64,000 nt of DNA from contig JBANSL010000004.1 in the NCBI GenBank assembly GCA_037127255.1, positions 3,224,001-3,288,000 of the forward strand, in the 5' to 3' direction. The notes beneath the pieces were generated by a model. It ran no database searches. It had not been told where the DNA came from and was given only the letters and a program-made list of their open reading frames with translations. Positions 11,526-22,913 of this stretch are shown one piece after another. A program made the position numbers and the translations under genes. Source of the DNA: Persicaria tinctoria. Lineage: Eukaryota; Streptophyta; Magnoliopsida; Caryophyllales; Polygonaceae. Within the stretch, counting starts at the first letter, position 1. Each line of letters begins with the position of its first letter.

Positions 11526-11975
11526 GAGGATGGAGATTTTGGTACTGTCCACACTTAAATGGAAGATTAACCCTGTTACACCACAAGTAGAGGCTTGGAT
11601 TAAAACACCGGCTTTGTTGGGAATTTATCAGGAGATGTGAGATGGTGGTTCTAGCTACCTTCTCTGGTAAGCTCAATCTAAAAAAAAAACCCTGTTATTG
11701 TTAGGGTATAAATGAACTTTCCGATGTGAGATTTTGCCTTAAGATTGCGATTTTTGGTTGTTTGTTAGGGTATAAATGAACTTTCCGATGTGAGATTTTG
11801 CCTTAAGATTGCGATTTTTGGTTGTGCAAATGTTAGACTTATGGCTTATCTACCTTCAGTGGCGGTTGCTGCCTCAATGTTGCATGTTATCAATAGAGTT
11901 GAGCCCTCCATCGAAGAGGAGTACCAATGCCAATTGTTCGGTATTCATGGAGTTGACAAGGTGTGCAATTTCGAC
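11524..11975 (+). pseudogene. D-type cyclin (CYCD3-like) gene fragment with retained intron
   Basis: Begins RMEILVLSTLKWKINPVTP, fused to the copia RNase H frame. After a small deletion and frame shift it continues RLGLKHRLCWEFIRRCE and ends at a donor (TCTCTG|GTAAGC, near 11667). An intron-like stretch follows, then MAYLPSVAVAASMLHVINRV...QLFGIHGVDK ending at AAG|GTGTGC (about 11959). These blocks match the order and exon ends of the C-terminal cyclin box of plant D3 cyclins as I remember them. Introns are kept, so the copy came from genomic DNA or unspliced RNA. The N-terminal cyclin box with the LxCxE motif is absent, so no cyclin function is expected. Confidence 0.75.
11699..11826 (+). 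repeat. 64-bp tandem duplication in cyclin-fragment intron
   Basis: The segment TTAGGGTATAAATGAACTTT through GATTGCGATTTTTGGTTG occurs twice in direct orientation with period 64 (starts 11701 and 11765), identical as read. It lies in the intron-like part of the captured cyclin fragment. Confidence 0.85.
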
Positions 11976-12359
11976 CCACATTGTCTCGTAAATCTTTGTT
12001 GTCTACCACATTGAGCTTTTTTTAATAGGTGATTTGATAAAGCACAGGTTTTGATAAGAGTTTCGTTAGTTTCGTGTTCATATTATAGAAGTGATGGCTT
12101 AAATCCTTTTCTTCTTCTTTTTTCCATTTTGGAGCTGAATATAGGAATGTGATGAATTCTACTGTTTGTCGAGAAATATATTCTGGTCAGTTTAGGCAAG
12201 TCAAAGGATTTTTTATTTTTATGCATAATTGCAAAAATCCTATTTAATATGGGCAAAAGATATGTAGGTGATGGTTTTAGGAAACACCTTGATGTTTTTT
12301 GTGCATTTAGCCCTAATTCTTTCTTTCCTTTCATCCGATGATACATATTGGATGCAATT

Positions 12360-13440
12360 TTGATCTTGGAGTTGAACTATGTCAGCTGTCATGGCGAGAA
12401 TCAAGATCGGTAGAGATGTTCAGATTAACTTAGAATTCAATGATGCTGATCAGATGGCAAAGGCACAACTCTTAAAGCTGCTGATCAGTTTATTGCATTA
12501 GCTTTAGAAATTTAATGGACCTAATAGGAAACTTACGCTTAGACCCTTATCATCTTCTTACACTGTTATCAGGAAGTAGAACCTTCGGAATCAGCAAACA
12601 CTGCCTCTAATGTCACGGAGGAGCTGAAATTGAAGTTAGAGCACAACTCGACAAGGTAAAGGAACCCACGTCATGATTTGTTGTCCAGTCATCTTTCAAG
12701 TTTTATGATGTGAATATGAACAGTCTCTGGAATTGCAGGGACTCACCCTCTACTAAGATCAATGGAGAAAACAAATCAACTGAGCATATCATTTTGGTAT
12801 CTGAGGTACTGAGATCTTGTTAAGTTGTCATATACTTGCTAGGAAATCATTCACTTGTCTACGCTGTCTAACCTTTGTGTGCCTACTAACTAAAATGTTT
12901 AGGCTTATGTAGAAGAAAAATCTTGCAAGATTGTTGAGGGAATTCCTGCAGAAAATGGAAGGTTGGTTTATTTTTCCACAGTTTTCTTATATTATGAAGT
13001 TATGTCGTGTCATATTATTTAAATTATATTCAAGATATTATATTATCATTATTCTTTAATAATGATATTATAAATGCTCCATTTTCTCCTCATGTGTCGA
13101 TTATTCCAGAGGTTAATCAGGTTGCTGCTAAAGCAATGATGTTTCTTTCTGGCATTACCGATGGCAATGGATATCTTGACTCTGTCAGCATGCATGACAT
13201 GCCTGTGAATTTTTGTAAGTGAATATTTTTCTTGGCTCTTTTTTTCTTTGGGTGTTTCGGTGTGCCACTACATTTCTGCAATTGTAACTTCTTTTTTTGT
13301 GTTTCTGTTCTGCATTTTAACAGCAGCTCACCGTCCACCTTCATGTAACTTCTTTTTACATCATCCAGCAAGTACTCCATCTGACGACAACCAGAAAGAT
13401 GGAGCTTAGTGACAAACCTAAGGGTGACGACCCAACTTGA
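12360..13440 (+). pseudogene. second captured gene fragment, several exons, unrecognised
   Basis: Coding-like blocks separated by introns with good splice signals: 12573-12655 (EVEPSESANTASNV...; donor AAG|GTAAAG), 12739-12805 (RDSPSTKINGENKSTEH...), 12903-12961 (AYVEEKSCKIVEGIPAENG), 13110-13212 (VNQVAAKAMMFLSGITDG...) and about 13321-13409 (AHRPPSC...PSDDNQKDGA, stop TAG). The joins between the third and fourth blocks do not keep frame, so it is decayed. The blocks are hydrophilic and unfamiliar to me. It is not part of a D-type cyclin and was probably acquired together with that fragment. Confidence 0.55.
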
Positions 13441-13591
13441 AAGTATCTCACATTCTCACCATCATACTTTTCAATTTTCAAATCTTTGACGTCTTACCTT
13501 TCCAGTTAGGAAGGTCTCCTTGTTTTTAATCTTTTCACAATGATACATATATATATAGAATGAAAAAGCGACAAAACCGCGCGCGTATCCG

Positions 13592-13780
13592 GTGTTCCAA
13601 CAACGGTCCAAGGACATCAAAATTGATTATCACTTTGTTCGGGAGCAAGTTTCTGCCAATGAACTCATTGTTCGTCATGTACGCTCTCTAGATCAGATTG
13701 CTGACATCTTCACCAAGGCGATCGGCACCCATCGGTTTCAAACTCTTCGTGCCAAGCTGCATGTTCGTGCTCGATCATGA
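13592..13780 (+). pseudogene. 3' end of copia pol (RNase H C-terminus) after the insert
   Basis: Resumes RNase H at PVFQQRSKDIKIDYHFVREQ and runs through IADIFTKAIGTHRFQ to a stop at 13778-13780. This is the conserved copia C-terminus expected about 15-20 codons after the LLCDNL block at 11522. It shows that the 11523-13590 DNA was added within an otherwise complete pol. Confidence 0.9.
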
Positions 13781-13793
13781 GCTTGCGGGGGCG
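13779..13793 (+). promoter_or_regulatory. polypurine tract of copia element
   Basis: GAGCTTGCGGGGGCG immediately precedes the 3' LTR; a G-rich purine run in this place primes plus-strand synthesis in copia elements. Confidence 0.65.
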
Positions 13794-13971
13794 TGTTATT
13801 CTGTATATATTATATTGTAGATATATCTATCCAAAAATGGATTTGATATGATTTGGTTTCCTAAGGATCTCCTAGACTTATTCTCCAAGGAATCCCTAAT
13901 CTTGTATCTATAAATGTATTCATCTATCAATACAATCAATCATCCTTTTCTCCAAAGTTAATACTTTTACA
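13794..13971 (+). repeat. 3' LTR of copia element
   Basis: 178 bp, near-identical partner of 7128-7306, followed by the ATATC target duplication. Confidence 0.92.
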
Positions 13972-14308
13972 ATATCTAAGCTCTTGCTCTCCTCAAAAGA
14001 ATCAAAAGAGTTAAGGAAATAGTATTACCCAAATTGAAATTGAAGGTAACTCACTTACTATTATCAACTCTATCACTAGAAAATGGCAATGCCAGTAGAA
14101 AATCGCAATGATACTCTCAGATGCCATCTTTCACTCAATGTCCTTTTCTTGTATCTCCTTCAACCTATCTTTCGGGATGCAATTGAGTGGTAGACAATAT
14201 TGTACATATTTGCCACTAATCCCCAAGAAATGTTTTCAAAAATACCCCGGTCTCTATGGACTATGACCTCATCCAAAATGATGAGCTCGGATAACACCGG
14301 ATGCAAAA

Positions 14309-14363
14309 TGGGCTGGACTACGGTCCAACGGCCCACACGTACCCTAACATCGCTTTAAGCCCA
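14309..14363 (+). promoter_or_regulatory. Site II and telo-box promoter motifs upstream of Y14
   Basis: TGGGCT (14309-14314), GGCCCA (about 14330), ACCCTAA (14341-14347) and AGCCCA (14358-14363) lie 110-170 nt before the ATG. The pairing of TGGGCY with a telo-box is typical of housekeeping plant promoters for RNA-processing and translation genes. Confidence 0.55.
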
Positions 14364-14475
14364 ACCCAAATATACAAAGCAGTCGTGCTTTCAATCTCAG
14401 CCTGACAGCCTCTGCGAATTCCTTCAATTCTTCACGAGCGAGAGAGGGGTGCAGCGAAGGACGGACAGCAGAACA

Positions 14476-16231
14476 ATGGCGGCCGTGGATGTGGAAGCGC
14501 TGGACTTCGAGCCGGAGGAGGACGATCTTATGGACGAGGAAGTACCTGCGGACGACGCCTCTCTTAGGGCTCCTCTTCCCAAGCTCAAGTCAGCCATCAC
14601 CGGTGGCTCCGCCGGCGCCGCCTCAAGGAAGACAAAAGGCCGCGGCTTCAAGGAGGAAGCCGACGCCGATCGCGCCGCTCGCTTGGCCGGTCGTGATTTC
14701 GACTCTCTCGATTCCGAAGACGGGCCTGGTGCTCAGCGATGTTAGTTTCTCTCTTATCTTGCTATCTGTCTGAAAGTTTCAACTTCCTAGGGTTTTGATT
14801 TTAGATTTGACATGTGATGCATTTGACCTTCCGGATAGAACTGGACTTGGTGAGTCCTTGTTCCCTGTTGTAGTTTCGTTTGATCGAGGATAGTATTGGC
14901 TCTCAGATTAGCTAATTTTAGGTCAATAGTTGCAATTAAGTGCTTATCTGCTTAAATTTATCCGTAGCTTAGGATGTGATATCTATAAGCTTTTAATTAA
15001 AAACAAGGTTTGGGCTTTCTGAAGGTATTCCTGTTTTAATCACTGGGGGAAATGGAGTTAGCTGAATACTGAAGTGGCTGTTGCTTCTTAATATCTTATG
15101 CAGCCATTGAAGGTTGGATCGTATTAGTCACAGGAGTTCATGAAGAAGCAGGGGAGGATGACCTTCAAAATGCTTTTGGTGAGTTTGGGGAAATCAAGAA
15201 CTTACATTTGAATCTGGATCGTCGTACTGGATTCGTTAAGGTGAGAATTCAGCCAATATCTATCCATCTCTTAGAACTTGTTTTCAATAATGCCTCTATC
15301 TTCTGTAAACCTTTTGTAAATTGGCTTAAGTTAGGAGTGCCAGAGTTTTTTTTTTTTTTTTTTTTTCCATTTGTTATTGTGTTTGCTTGGAATCAAATCT
15401 GCGCAGCCAATCTTATCAGAAGTATACCATGATTGTCACTGGATTTCGTTGGTGAATATTTGGTTGTTAGATAAGGTGATTTGTGTATATGGTGTGTTTT
15501 TTGCTTTAGCCTGCACCCAAGACTTGTTTATTATGTTAAACAGTGAAAGAAACTCCCCTGAAATCAAGGCATAGGGCGATTTATCCTTTCCATAATAAGA
15601 TGGTTTTGGAATAATAATTATCTAGTAGCCACAGGTATTGGCTGTAGAAAGGGTCTAACTTTGTCTATGTTAGCTGTCACATGTATTCGATGAGGTTTTT
15701 GTGGAAGATATGAGGGCTGTAAGCAACTGTATTATCATGCATGGTGACATGGTGCAGTAACTTATATTGATTGTAATTTATCTAGAATGAAACAAACTAC
15801 TCTTAGAGATGCTTGTTGGCCTGTTTAATGTGGTTCTTTGATGAAAATTTTCCCATCAGGGATATGCACTGATTGAGTATGAGAAATTTGAGGAAGCGCA
15901 AGCAGCTATACATTCAATGAATGGGGGTGAGCTCCTTACTCAAACAATCAGTGTAGACTGGGCTTTCAGCAATGGCCCTTACAAGAGAAGGGGTGCAAGG
16001 AGGAGGTTTGTCATTTCAAACTCTTCACTGTTTGGTCTTAGTAGATTGTTACACACTAGTGGATTGATTAGCGTCTTCTATATAGTTCCTCGTGCAGTTC
16101 AGTTGTGTCATTTCTGGAAAAAATTCTTGTATAATCTTTCTTTGTGCATTGTAGGCTGACTTGATTGTGTTTAATATTACAATAGGTCACCTAGGGGTCG
16201 TCGATCGAGAAGTCCCAGGAGGAGAAACTAA
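14476..16231 (+). CDS. Y14: RNA-binding protein 8A / Y14, exon junction complex core
   Basis: Four exons: 14476-14740, 15104-15240, 15860-16005, 16186-16231; 197 aa, close to the roughly 200 aa of plant Y14. Y14 binds Mago; the heterodimer locks eIF4A3 on spliced mRNA as the exon junction complex, in the nucleus and on exported mRNA. Seen here: an acidic N-terminus ([11 protein letters not shown]), a K/R-rich linker, one RRM from about residue 90 ([16 protein letters not shown] with RNP2; RRTGFVKGYALIEY with RNP1), the invariant SVDWAF block, and a C-terminal RS tail ([20 protein letters not shown]). All introns are GT-AG and phases match. A pure T run lies in intron 2 (about 15346-15366). 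The gene converges on TFIIB. The copia element ends 500 bp upstream, so the promoter is short. Identification is secure. Confidence 0.95.
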
Positions 16232-17032
16232 AGCCTTCACACAGCCTTGGACATATATTGATTTAGGTTTTGAAGATCTGAGTTGGAAAGTATAAATTGG
16301 TCTCGTGGTACCATCATATCGTGCCCTCATCCATACATTCTTGCAATGTGTGCTCTTTACAATCTGTCTTGACAATTCCCTCTCTTCGTGAACCAAGTTG
16401 TGTGTGCATCTTGCATTGGGGTGAAGATTTTTTTTTATTCCTCATGACAGCTAGGTTTTCTTTTCGGCTGTATTAAAATCATTACAAGTGTTTGATTTTG
16501 ATACTCTAAATCGGCTTGCTTCCCCACTGGATCTTGTGATGTTTCCCCTGAGTTATACGACGCCTGTAATTTCTCACTGTATCAAGTTCTGTCTGAAACT
16601 TAATGCTGGCAAATTCAATCAACTGAACTGTTTTGCGTTCCTTATATCTGCGAAATAGTGAACATTACCACTTACATGACATGGTGCTTCAAAATTTTGA
16701 ATCCTCTTATAGTCTTATACCCAGCACCAAGTTGATTCTTGACATGTGAACTGGTTGAATTGATGTATGACTCAAAGTTTTTCTTTGTTCCTCCTAGCTG
16801 AATCGGAATGGAATTTTTTTGAACTTGTTTAATAGATCAGAAGGCACTAAATCTGAAGGTGTATGGGATTATGTTAATACTAGTTCATTGTCTGATCACC
16901 ATGTTCTCTACGGATAAATCTACATTTTTTTAATCAGTCTAAGCTGAGCAAGATGCTATTACCGGACAACTAATTTGCACAAGCTCCTACCCTAACTTGT
17001 GAATATGCTAAACATGACTTTAAGTCTTTAAT
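16232..17032. other. convergent 3' intergenic region between Y14 and TFIIB
   Basis: Holds the 3' UTR of Y14 and probably that of TFIIB on the other strand. No other coding signal seen. Confidence 0.6.
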
Positions 17033-18754
17033 CTAAGGATTGCACATGTTCCTGATTTCCTCTTCTTTGGCGTACCAGTTCGGTATGATCCTTGAAGCAT
17101 GGGGATATAGATCCTTGTACGAATGCCGGATGGTTCCCTCTGCCACACCGGTAGCAAGTGAAATATCTGTAAAACCCAAGTGAGCGTTTCCCCTTTAGGA
17201 TCCACACAACTACAAAAGATGGGTGTTTGTGAAAGTGAGGGAGAAGAGCCTCTCACCTTTGAGAAGTATCTTATCGTCTGAGAGCTGCGTAATCATGTAA
17301 ATGATAGCCGCTGCAATTGAAATAGGGCTCCTCCTAATATGATGTATTTAAGACAACCGCGTATTTACATCAGATTTTCGTTCAGCACTAAACGCAAAAT
17401 ACTTGCTGCAATTGAGAAGGAAACTATGTACCTTATATCAAGCTCCTCTGATTTTTGTACAGTTTCTTGTGCAGCTTTTACTGCTTGGTTCGCCATGCCC
17501 AGATGCGAACAAAAACGCCTCTACAAAATGTCAGATGGGCAATGAGTAAGAGAATAAGTTAGCCCCGTTGCAGGTAACTGAACAAAAGAAGCTTAAGCTA
17601 CTTAACAATAAAACTGACCAAGAAATCGCCTGCATGAATGGTTTTGATGTCCACAGGACCCATCTCGACTTCCAGCTGCTTGACAATAAACTCCTTTGCA
17701 CGGCCAATTTCCTTCTTGCTGGCTCCATTAGCGACCGTACATATCTCTAGCCAGAAAGCAGGTATTAAACAATTACCAGAGGAGAGAATTCACACAGACT
17801 CAAATTTACACACTTAACATCCAAACCATACCTTTTACAGTTCGAGGTTTGTCCTCTTGTCGACAGGCAATGTAGAGGCAAGCAGCCAAAATTGCATCTT
17901 GATTTCGTCCTCTGAGAGGTTTCTGGTCTTCAACCTTCTTGTATATCTCATTTGCTCGATCCTGGGAAAACGCCATGTCAAAACAGAAGGAACATGACAA
18001 AGAGTAAACACTCAAAATGACTACAACCACAAACAACCTTGATGGTAGCAACAAGTCCCAGCCTGCATTCAAAAGTAAGCTTACTCAGTTAACCATTGAT
18101 CAATCATGCAAAAAATAAGCGATTTTAAGTATACACAGTTCATTCATAGCTACCAAATTGGGTTGCCGATTATGTTTTCTAGGGTTTCCTCCCTCTCCCA
18201 GTGAAATTCAATTATCCGATTCCGAACTCAAATCTTCAAATCGAAGATTTCAATTTTCAGGTGCCAAAACCCTAGAAATCGTAATCGGATACCTCAATTT
18301 GGGGGAAATCAAAGTCAAAGCACAGTAATTCAACGAGCAATGTCATAAATTTTTTCAAGAAATTCGAATTGAGAGAGAGCGAGAGGGGAAAAAAGCACAA
18401 CCTATCGGCCATGGTGGCGATGGTCTTGAAAGCCTGAATGAGCGAACGGTCGGGATTGGATCCGCGACCCTGCCAGCGGCCGAGGGAGGAGGAGAGGAAG
18501 TCGCCAGTGGAGCCGTTAGGCTTGGAGATGACGGTGGAGAGGCCACCGTCGTAGAGGAGGGGGTTGGTGGGGCCGCCGACACGGACGGGGTCGTTGTCGC
18601 CGGATTCGTTGGCGAAGGTTCTCCACTCGGAGGTCTCGTCGATGGAGTGGGACTCCAAGACGAGGCCGCACTCCGAACAGACGGTGTCGCCGGCGGCGTG
18701 GTCGAACACCACCTCTGTGTTCCGGTTGCAGTCCGAACAGTACGAATCCGCCAT
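17033..18754 (-). CDS. TFIIB: transcription initiation factor IIB (TFIIB)
   Basis: Seven exons on the minus strand: 18402-18754, 18038-18062, 17832-17961, 17619-17746, 17432-17520, 17257-17333, 17033-17166; 311 aa, the usual plant length. TFIIB bridges TBP on the promoter to RNA polymerase II in the nucleus. Visible: the zinc ribbon (Cys 6, 9, 26, 29 in YCSDCN...VCSECG), then the B-reader/linker ([12 protein letters not shown]), then two cyclin-like repeats ([20 protein letters not shown]... and [20 protein letters not shown]). It ends [13 protein letters not shown]. All introns have GT-AG ends with consistent phases; exon 2 is only 25 nt. The ATG at 18754 is the first in the zinc-ribbon frame. 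Nothing looks broken. Confident as the Pol II factor rather than BRF1, which has a long C-terminal extension. Confidence 0.95.
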
Positions 18755-18942
18755 TAACGCATACCTTGGTTCTGCAACTGTTTGGATAATCCGCTTGAAG
18801 TTGAAGTGGAGGAGGGAGTTATCCAGAAAGTGTAAAGTCGGTTACTTTTTCGCACCTAAATAAAAATAATAAAGAAAAAGGAAAAGGGCTGATAAGTTTG
18901 TGCGCGCCATTTTTTGGGCACTCTGATCTTTTTCATTGATAA

Positions 18943-19263
18943 GGCTTCGTTTGGTTAATCAGCCAACAATCCAGGAAGTTCAAAAACAAAAACAAAACTT
19001 TCCTTCCAAAAAACTACATGAATTTAACTTTTTAAAAATTATAATTTCTTCAAATTGAAATAAGTTCACTTATCCAGAGGAATGGGTAAGTTCAATTTTT
19101 TCCCCTTTCATGTAAAATATTTATTTTCTTATTCATTAGTAAATACCAAATTTGAAGCAAACAACATTTTTCAATTACCATAAAGTATATTTCACGAGAA
19201 TTTAATTTTTGAGAAGTAACATAATAGGAATTTATACTTCGCTCAATCAACCAAACGAGCCCC
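18943..19263. mobile_element. small MITE-like element, Tourist-type ends
   Basis: Ends GGCTTCGTTTGGTTAATCAG and, reverse-complemented, GGGCTCGTTTGGTTGATTGA form imperfect inverted repeats; the interior is AT-rich and non-coding. CGTTTGG-type ends are common in Tourist MITEs. No target duplication could be confirmed. It lies 190 bp upstream of the TFIIB start. Confidence 0.5.
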
Positions 19264-19299
19264 TACTACTACTATTACTAATAATCCTTCCTTGCACAA

Positions 19300-22200
19300 T
19301 TTAATTAGGGTTTCCACGGGTCTCCGAGTTCGATTTGCATCTCCATCACTGTCGAAATCAGCCCTCCGCATCCGATGGAGTTCAAGATTAAGGTCTTCTC
19401 CACTTCTCTTTGATGGAGCGATGTCACCGCTTGGCAATCTCAGGTTTCTTTCCCTTTTCTTTTCCTCATTCGATTTAGGAATTCAGCTTTAAATAATAAA
19501 TTGATTACCGCAAATTCTGGACATATCTTTTTCTGTCAAATTTTGTCATGTTTCTTGCATGTCAATCGTTCACCAGTCGTTGTTCTTTGGTCTATCAAGG
19601 TTTTCGCCACCATTGTTGTTGCCCGGTAAGTCGATTTTTCCTAGATTAGGGCATATGTTGTTTGTGCTTTATCATCTTAAAGATTAAGGTTTGGTGATTG
19701 CAATTGCTGGTCAAGATTTAGGGGGAATTGTTTCATTACACAGGTTTAGGGTTTCTAAGGTTAATTTGGGTAGATGTTTTGGGTTTTTGATTGAGTTTTA
19801 ATTGATTTTTTTTTCAATTGAGGACTTTGAAGGATTTCATTTGTGGGGTTTTCACTCGTTAGTATGAGAATTTTTCAGATCTTGAAATGTGTCTTGTGTT
19901 TGAGTATTTCACAGTAAATCTGATGGGGATTAATAACAGACTTGGCCCCCTATTCACGACTCTTAGTATGAGAATTGCATGGATCCTTTTTTCAGTAAGT
20001 TTTCAAGCCCTTAGTGAGCGTTAAGTGTCAGTTTTGAGTTATTTTAGATCATATCCTTGTGTTAAACCTATAATAGCAAGATGAGTGCACTTGAGAGATA
20101 AAGGAAAGGTTAGCATGATACTTACAGAATGTGGGTATAATTTTATATACAATGCAGGTGCTGCATACAAGCGGTGAATGCATCTTCTGATAAGAAAAAT
20201 GTTTCTAAAGCAGTGACATTGTTTATCTGCGGACTCAAGGAATGAGAATGGCGGTGAAGCCATATAAGGACACACTTCTCTTCTCTGTAAAAAATAGCTC
20301 ATGAAGAGGGTATTCGTGGATTATGTAGGTATTTGTAGACTCTGTGAATGAGAACTATTGACTTGCAAATTTGGATATACTGATTTTTATTTTGGTGTTG
20401 TGCATGGTGGACAGTGGGCTCGTCCCTGCATTATTTGTATCAGTCATGTAGCCATTCAGTTTATGTATGAGAAAATCAAGTCTTACCTGGCAAAATGCGG
20501 TAAGTCTTTTGTGCTCTTTTATGATTACATTACAAAAAGAAGATAAAAGTTTGGTTACACTCATAATCAACCTTATTTCTTGCATTGTACCACCTAATTG
20601 TTGTGTGGACAAGCTTCCTGCAACTCACGTCGTTGTTGCTTCCTCGGTTTCCAAAATATTCACATCTTCATTGACATATTCCCATGAGGTGAGACTTTCA
20701 TATTCTGAATTTATAGCATATACTGTGTTATAATCAAATACTGTGGTTTATGATAAGGTCATATTTCATTAGAAAATCCTGTGTTATAATTGAATAACTC
20801 TTAATGGCTTTTTCTGCTCAATCTATGACTTCAAAATTTCTGGGCCCTCCCTTGAATTTTTTTGTATCTTTTTCTCCTTCAGGAATCATTTCATGTACTA
20901 ATTGACATTCTTTTTGGTAAGTTGGTTATTTACCATACTGTCTCTGTGTATTTAAACTCATTGATAAGGGAAAACTAGAAAAACTAGCTAGCTTATTTAA
21001 CCAACTGAGGTATAGTTGTTTGAGACAATAAACATAAGTCATTAACGCTTTGAGTAAATTAATTTCCTACTTAAATATCGGTACTATATTCTTTCCACTT
21101 GTTATTTAAGATTAAATACAAATTAAATGGAGCAGTTTCTGCATTGAAGGTTAAGTTTCATAACTTGATACAGAGTACTTGATAGGGAACATTCTAGAGC
21201 CTTATACCTTTGGTGGCTTCTTTTCCTTTTTAACTGCTTGTACATCATATTCTTGAGGGTGGAGGATGTGCACATTTGATTAGTCATAATGCTTGGTCAA
21301 CATATTTGCATTTCAAGATTATTTCATGTACTGCCTTTCATTCAAGTTAGGTGCATCTCTTGCTGAAAACTCTATTAATTTTAGCAATTAGCTTTTCTCC
21401 CTAATCTCCCTCTCGTATTCTCTGTCTGCATCTGACCTTCTCATCGCCATTGTACGCCTTGTGATTTTGTGAATTCAATATGTGCTTTGTGAAATTTTTA
21501 TAGGCCTATACATGGAAAATTTTCAAATGATGGTCTGGTGCTTCTACAGGTTATTGAAGGGGATTTCTTGGAAGCTAAACAATGAAAAAGGCCTTTAATC
21601 AAATTATTAGAGTTATGTAAGTTTATGTAGTGTGAGTACTGTATTTAAATAAGCTTTTCCTTATTGTTAGTATTGCCATCTCTTTTTTAAATGGTGTTTT
21701 TCTATACCTGTTTCCAGAAAGAGGGAAGTGAACAAAAAAGTTTTTAAAGTTTCTATTTTAATGTGATATGTTTTCTATTTTAACCCTTTCTTTACTAGTC
21801 GTCAGTCATGCATAATTTGTATATCTGCATATCACTGAACAATTTTAGTGGAAGAAAGTGTTCTTCAAGGTTGTATATTAATTAGGGGACATGATTTAAC
21901 ATTGAAGGTTAGCCGTTAATAGCTTAATGGTGTCTTTTCTTCTCATTTGACCTATTTAGTATATCCACTAGACAACAAATAGAAAAATAATCTTTTTTTT
22001 TTACTCTTTAGAAAGATGAATGTGTCACACAAGAAGATATGATACTAGATTTAAACCTCTCGGTTCTTGAGAGATGTTTAGAGGATCGAACTGAACTCTA
22101 GATAAAGAAACATTTTCAAAGAATTTGATGCAGAGATGGGAGATAAAGATATGATACTAGAAACATTCTCTCTTTATTTTTTCTGTCTCACTTGTCTACT

Positions 22201-22517
22201 CTAATCAGCTGCACTATTTTATTTTACTGTTTCATTCTCTCCTTGTACAGCTTCACCATAATTCTCCATAATGCCTGATTTTTTGCCTCCATTTCTTACC
22301 GTATTTCCAAGGTTAATTAACGCCTATGGATATTCTTCTTTCAATCACATTTTCTTTCACTATTATCACGCCCTCTTTGTGCATATTTCATATTTGTTAT
22401 CATAAATTCAGGAACCTCTTTAACTCAGTCCCAATACTAATTTCTATTTACCATCGTCATTATCAACTATGGTGCTCACCCTATCAATGCTAAAATGACC
22501 TTGTTGCATTCTCACAA
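19300..22517 (+). other. possible unresolved transcription unit
   Basis: Several segments have plausible splice sites but could not be joined. An ATG at 19413 reads MERCHRLAIS to a donor at 19444; 19577-19625 continues VVVLWSIKVFATIVVAR to a strong donor (CCCG|GTAAGT), giving a hydrophobic N-terminus. Other candidates are 20415-20499 (WARPCIICISHVAIQFMYEK..., donor GCG|GTAAGT) and a block ending LPATHVVVASSVSKIFTSS near 20690 before GTGAG. Phases conflict between the later blocks, so the unit is a decayed gene, a non-coding RNA, or chance. I do not recognise the product. Confidence 0.25.
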
Positions 22518-22808
22518 GGTCCCCTTGTTGCACAGACTTGTTACCCATTTTATTTGCATGCAAAATCATCTTTTGTTGCAATCGATCTGTCATAATCTCC
22601 CTTCTTTCACAGTGGTACAATAGTAAAACTCTCTTACCATTTCTTTGTTTTTTTTACAGCTTAGGTCCCCTTGTTGCACAGACCTGTTACCCATTTTATT
22701 TGCATGCAAAATCATCTTTTGTTGCAATCTATCTGTCATAATCTCCTTTCTTTCACAGTGGTACAATAGTAAAACTCTCTTACCATTTCTTTGTTTTTTT
22801 TACAGCTT
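22518..22808 (+). repeat. 146-bp direct tandem duplication including a splice-acceptor-like site
   Basis: Two copies (22518-22663, 22664-22808) running from GGTCCCCTTGTTGCACAGAC to TTTGTTTTTTTTACAGCTT differ at a few bases only (for example ACTTG/ACCTG and CGATCTG/CTATCTG). Each copy ends in a pyrimidine tract plus CAG. Confidence 0.9.
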
Positions 22809-22913
22809 GATGCAGTTGAGTTTCACAGGAAATTGCTCTCTAAAGAGGAACTTAAGAACATCTGGCAGCATATGGTTTATAAGGGCAGATTTCTAGGAAT
22901 GAAAGAAAAGTGA
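22806..22913 (+). CDS. candidate terminal exon of an unrecognised gene
   Basis: After TTTTTTTTACAG the sequence reads, in phase 0, LDAVEFHRKLLSKEELKNIW then QHMVYKGRFLGMKEK and a TGA at 22911. The composition is protein-like, with amphipathic helical spacing. It directly follows the 146-bp duplication, whose second copy supplies the acceptor. No family recognised, and the upstream exons are not resolved. Confidence 0.35.
   Translation, partial: LDAVEFHRKLLSKEELKNIWQHMVYKGRFLGMKEK

Larger units (their letters stand above)
7128..13971 (+). mobile_element. Ty1/copia LTR retrotransposon carrying host-gene fragments
   Basis: LTRs at 7128-7306 and 13794-13971 start TG and end CA and differ by two substitutions and one indel that I can see. 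The 5-bp target duplication ATATC is present on both sides (7123-7127, 13972-13976). Order is PBS, gag, protease, integrase, RT, RNase H, which is copia order. Integrase has a compensated frame disruption, and pol is interrupted inside RNase H by about 2.07 kb of foreign DNA. The near-identical LTRs imply a fairly recent insertion. It could only move with proteins supplied by a relative. Confidence 0.92.

Noticed and set aside
11525..13590. Helitron or MULE as the carrier of the gene fragments inside copia
   Set aside because: No TC start, no hairpin plus CTRR end and no inverted repeats at the insert borders; the left border runs directly into a cyclin exon.
18272..18401. Continuation of TFIIB exon 1 past 18402 as one open frame
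   Set aside because: Residues after MADR lose family similarity, and a canonical donor at 18401-18400 joins in frame to the 25-nt exon encoding LGLVATIK.
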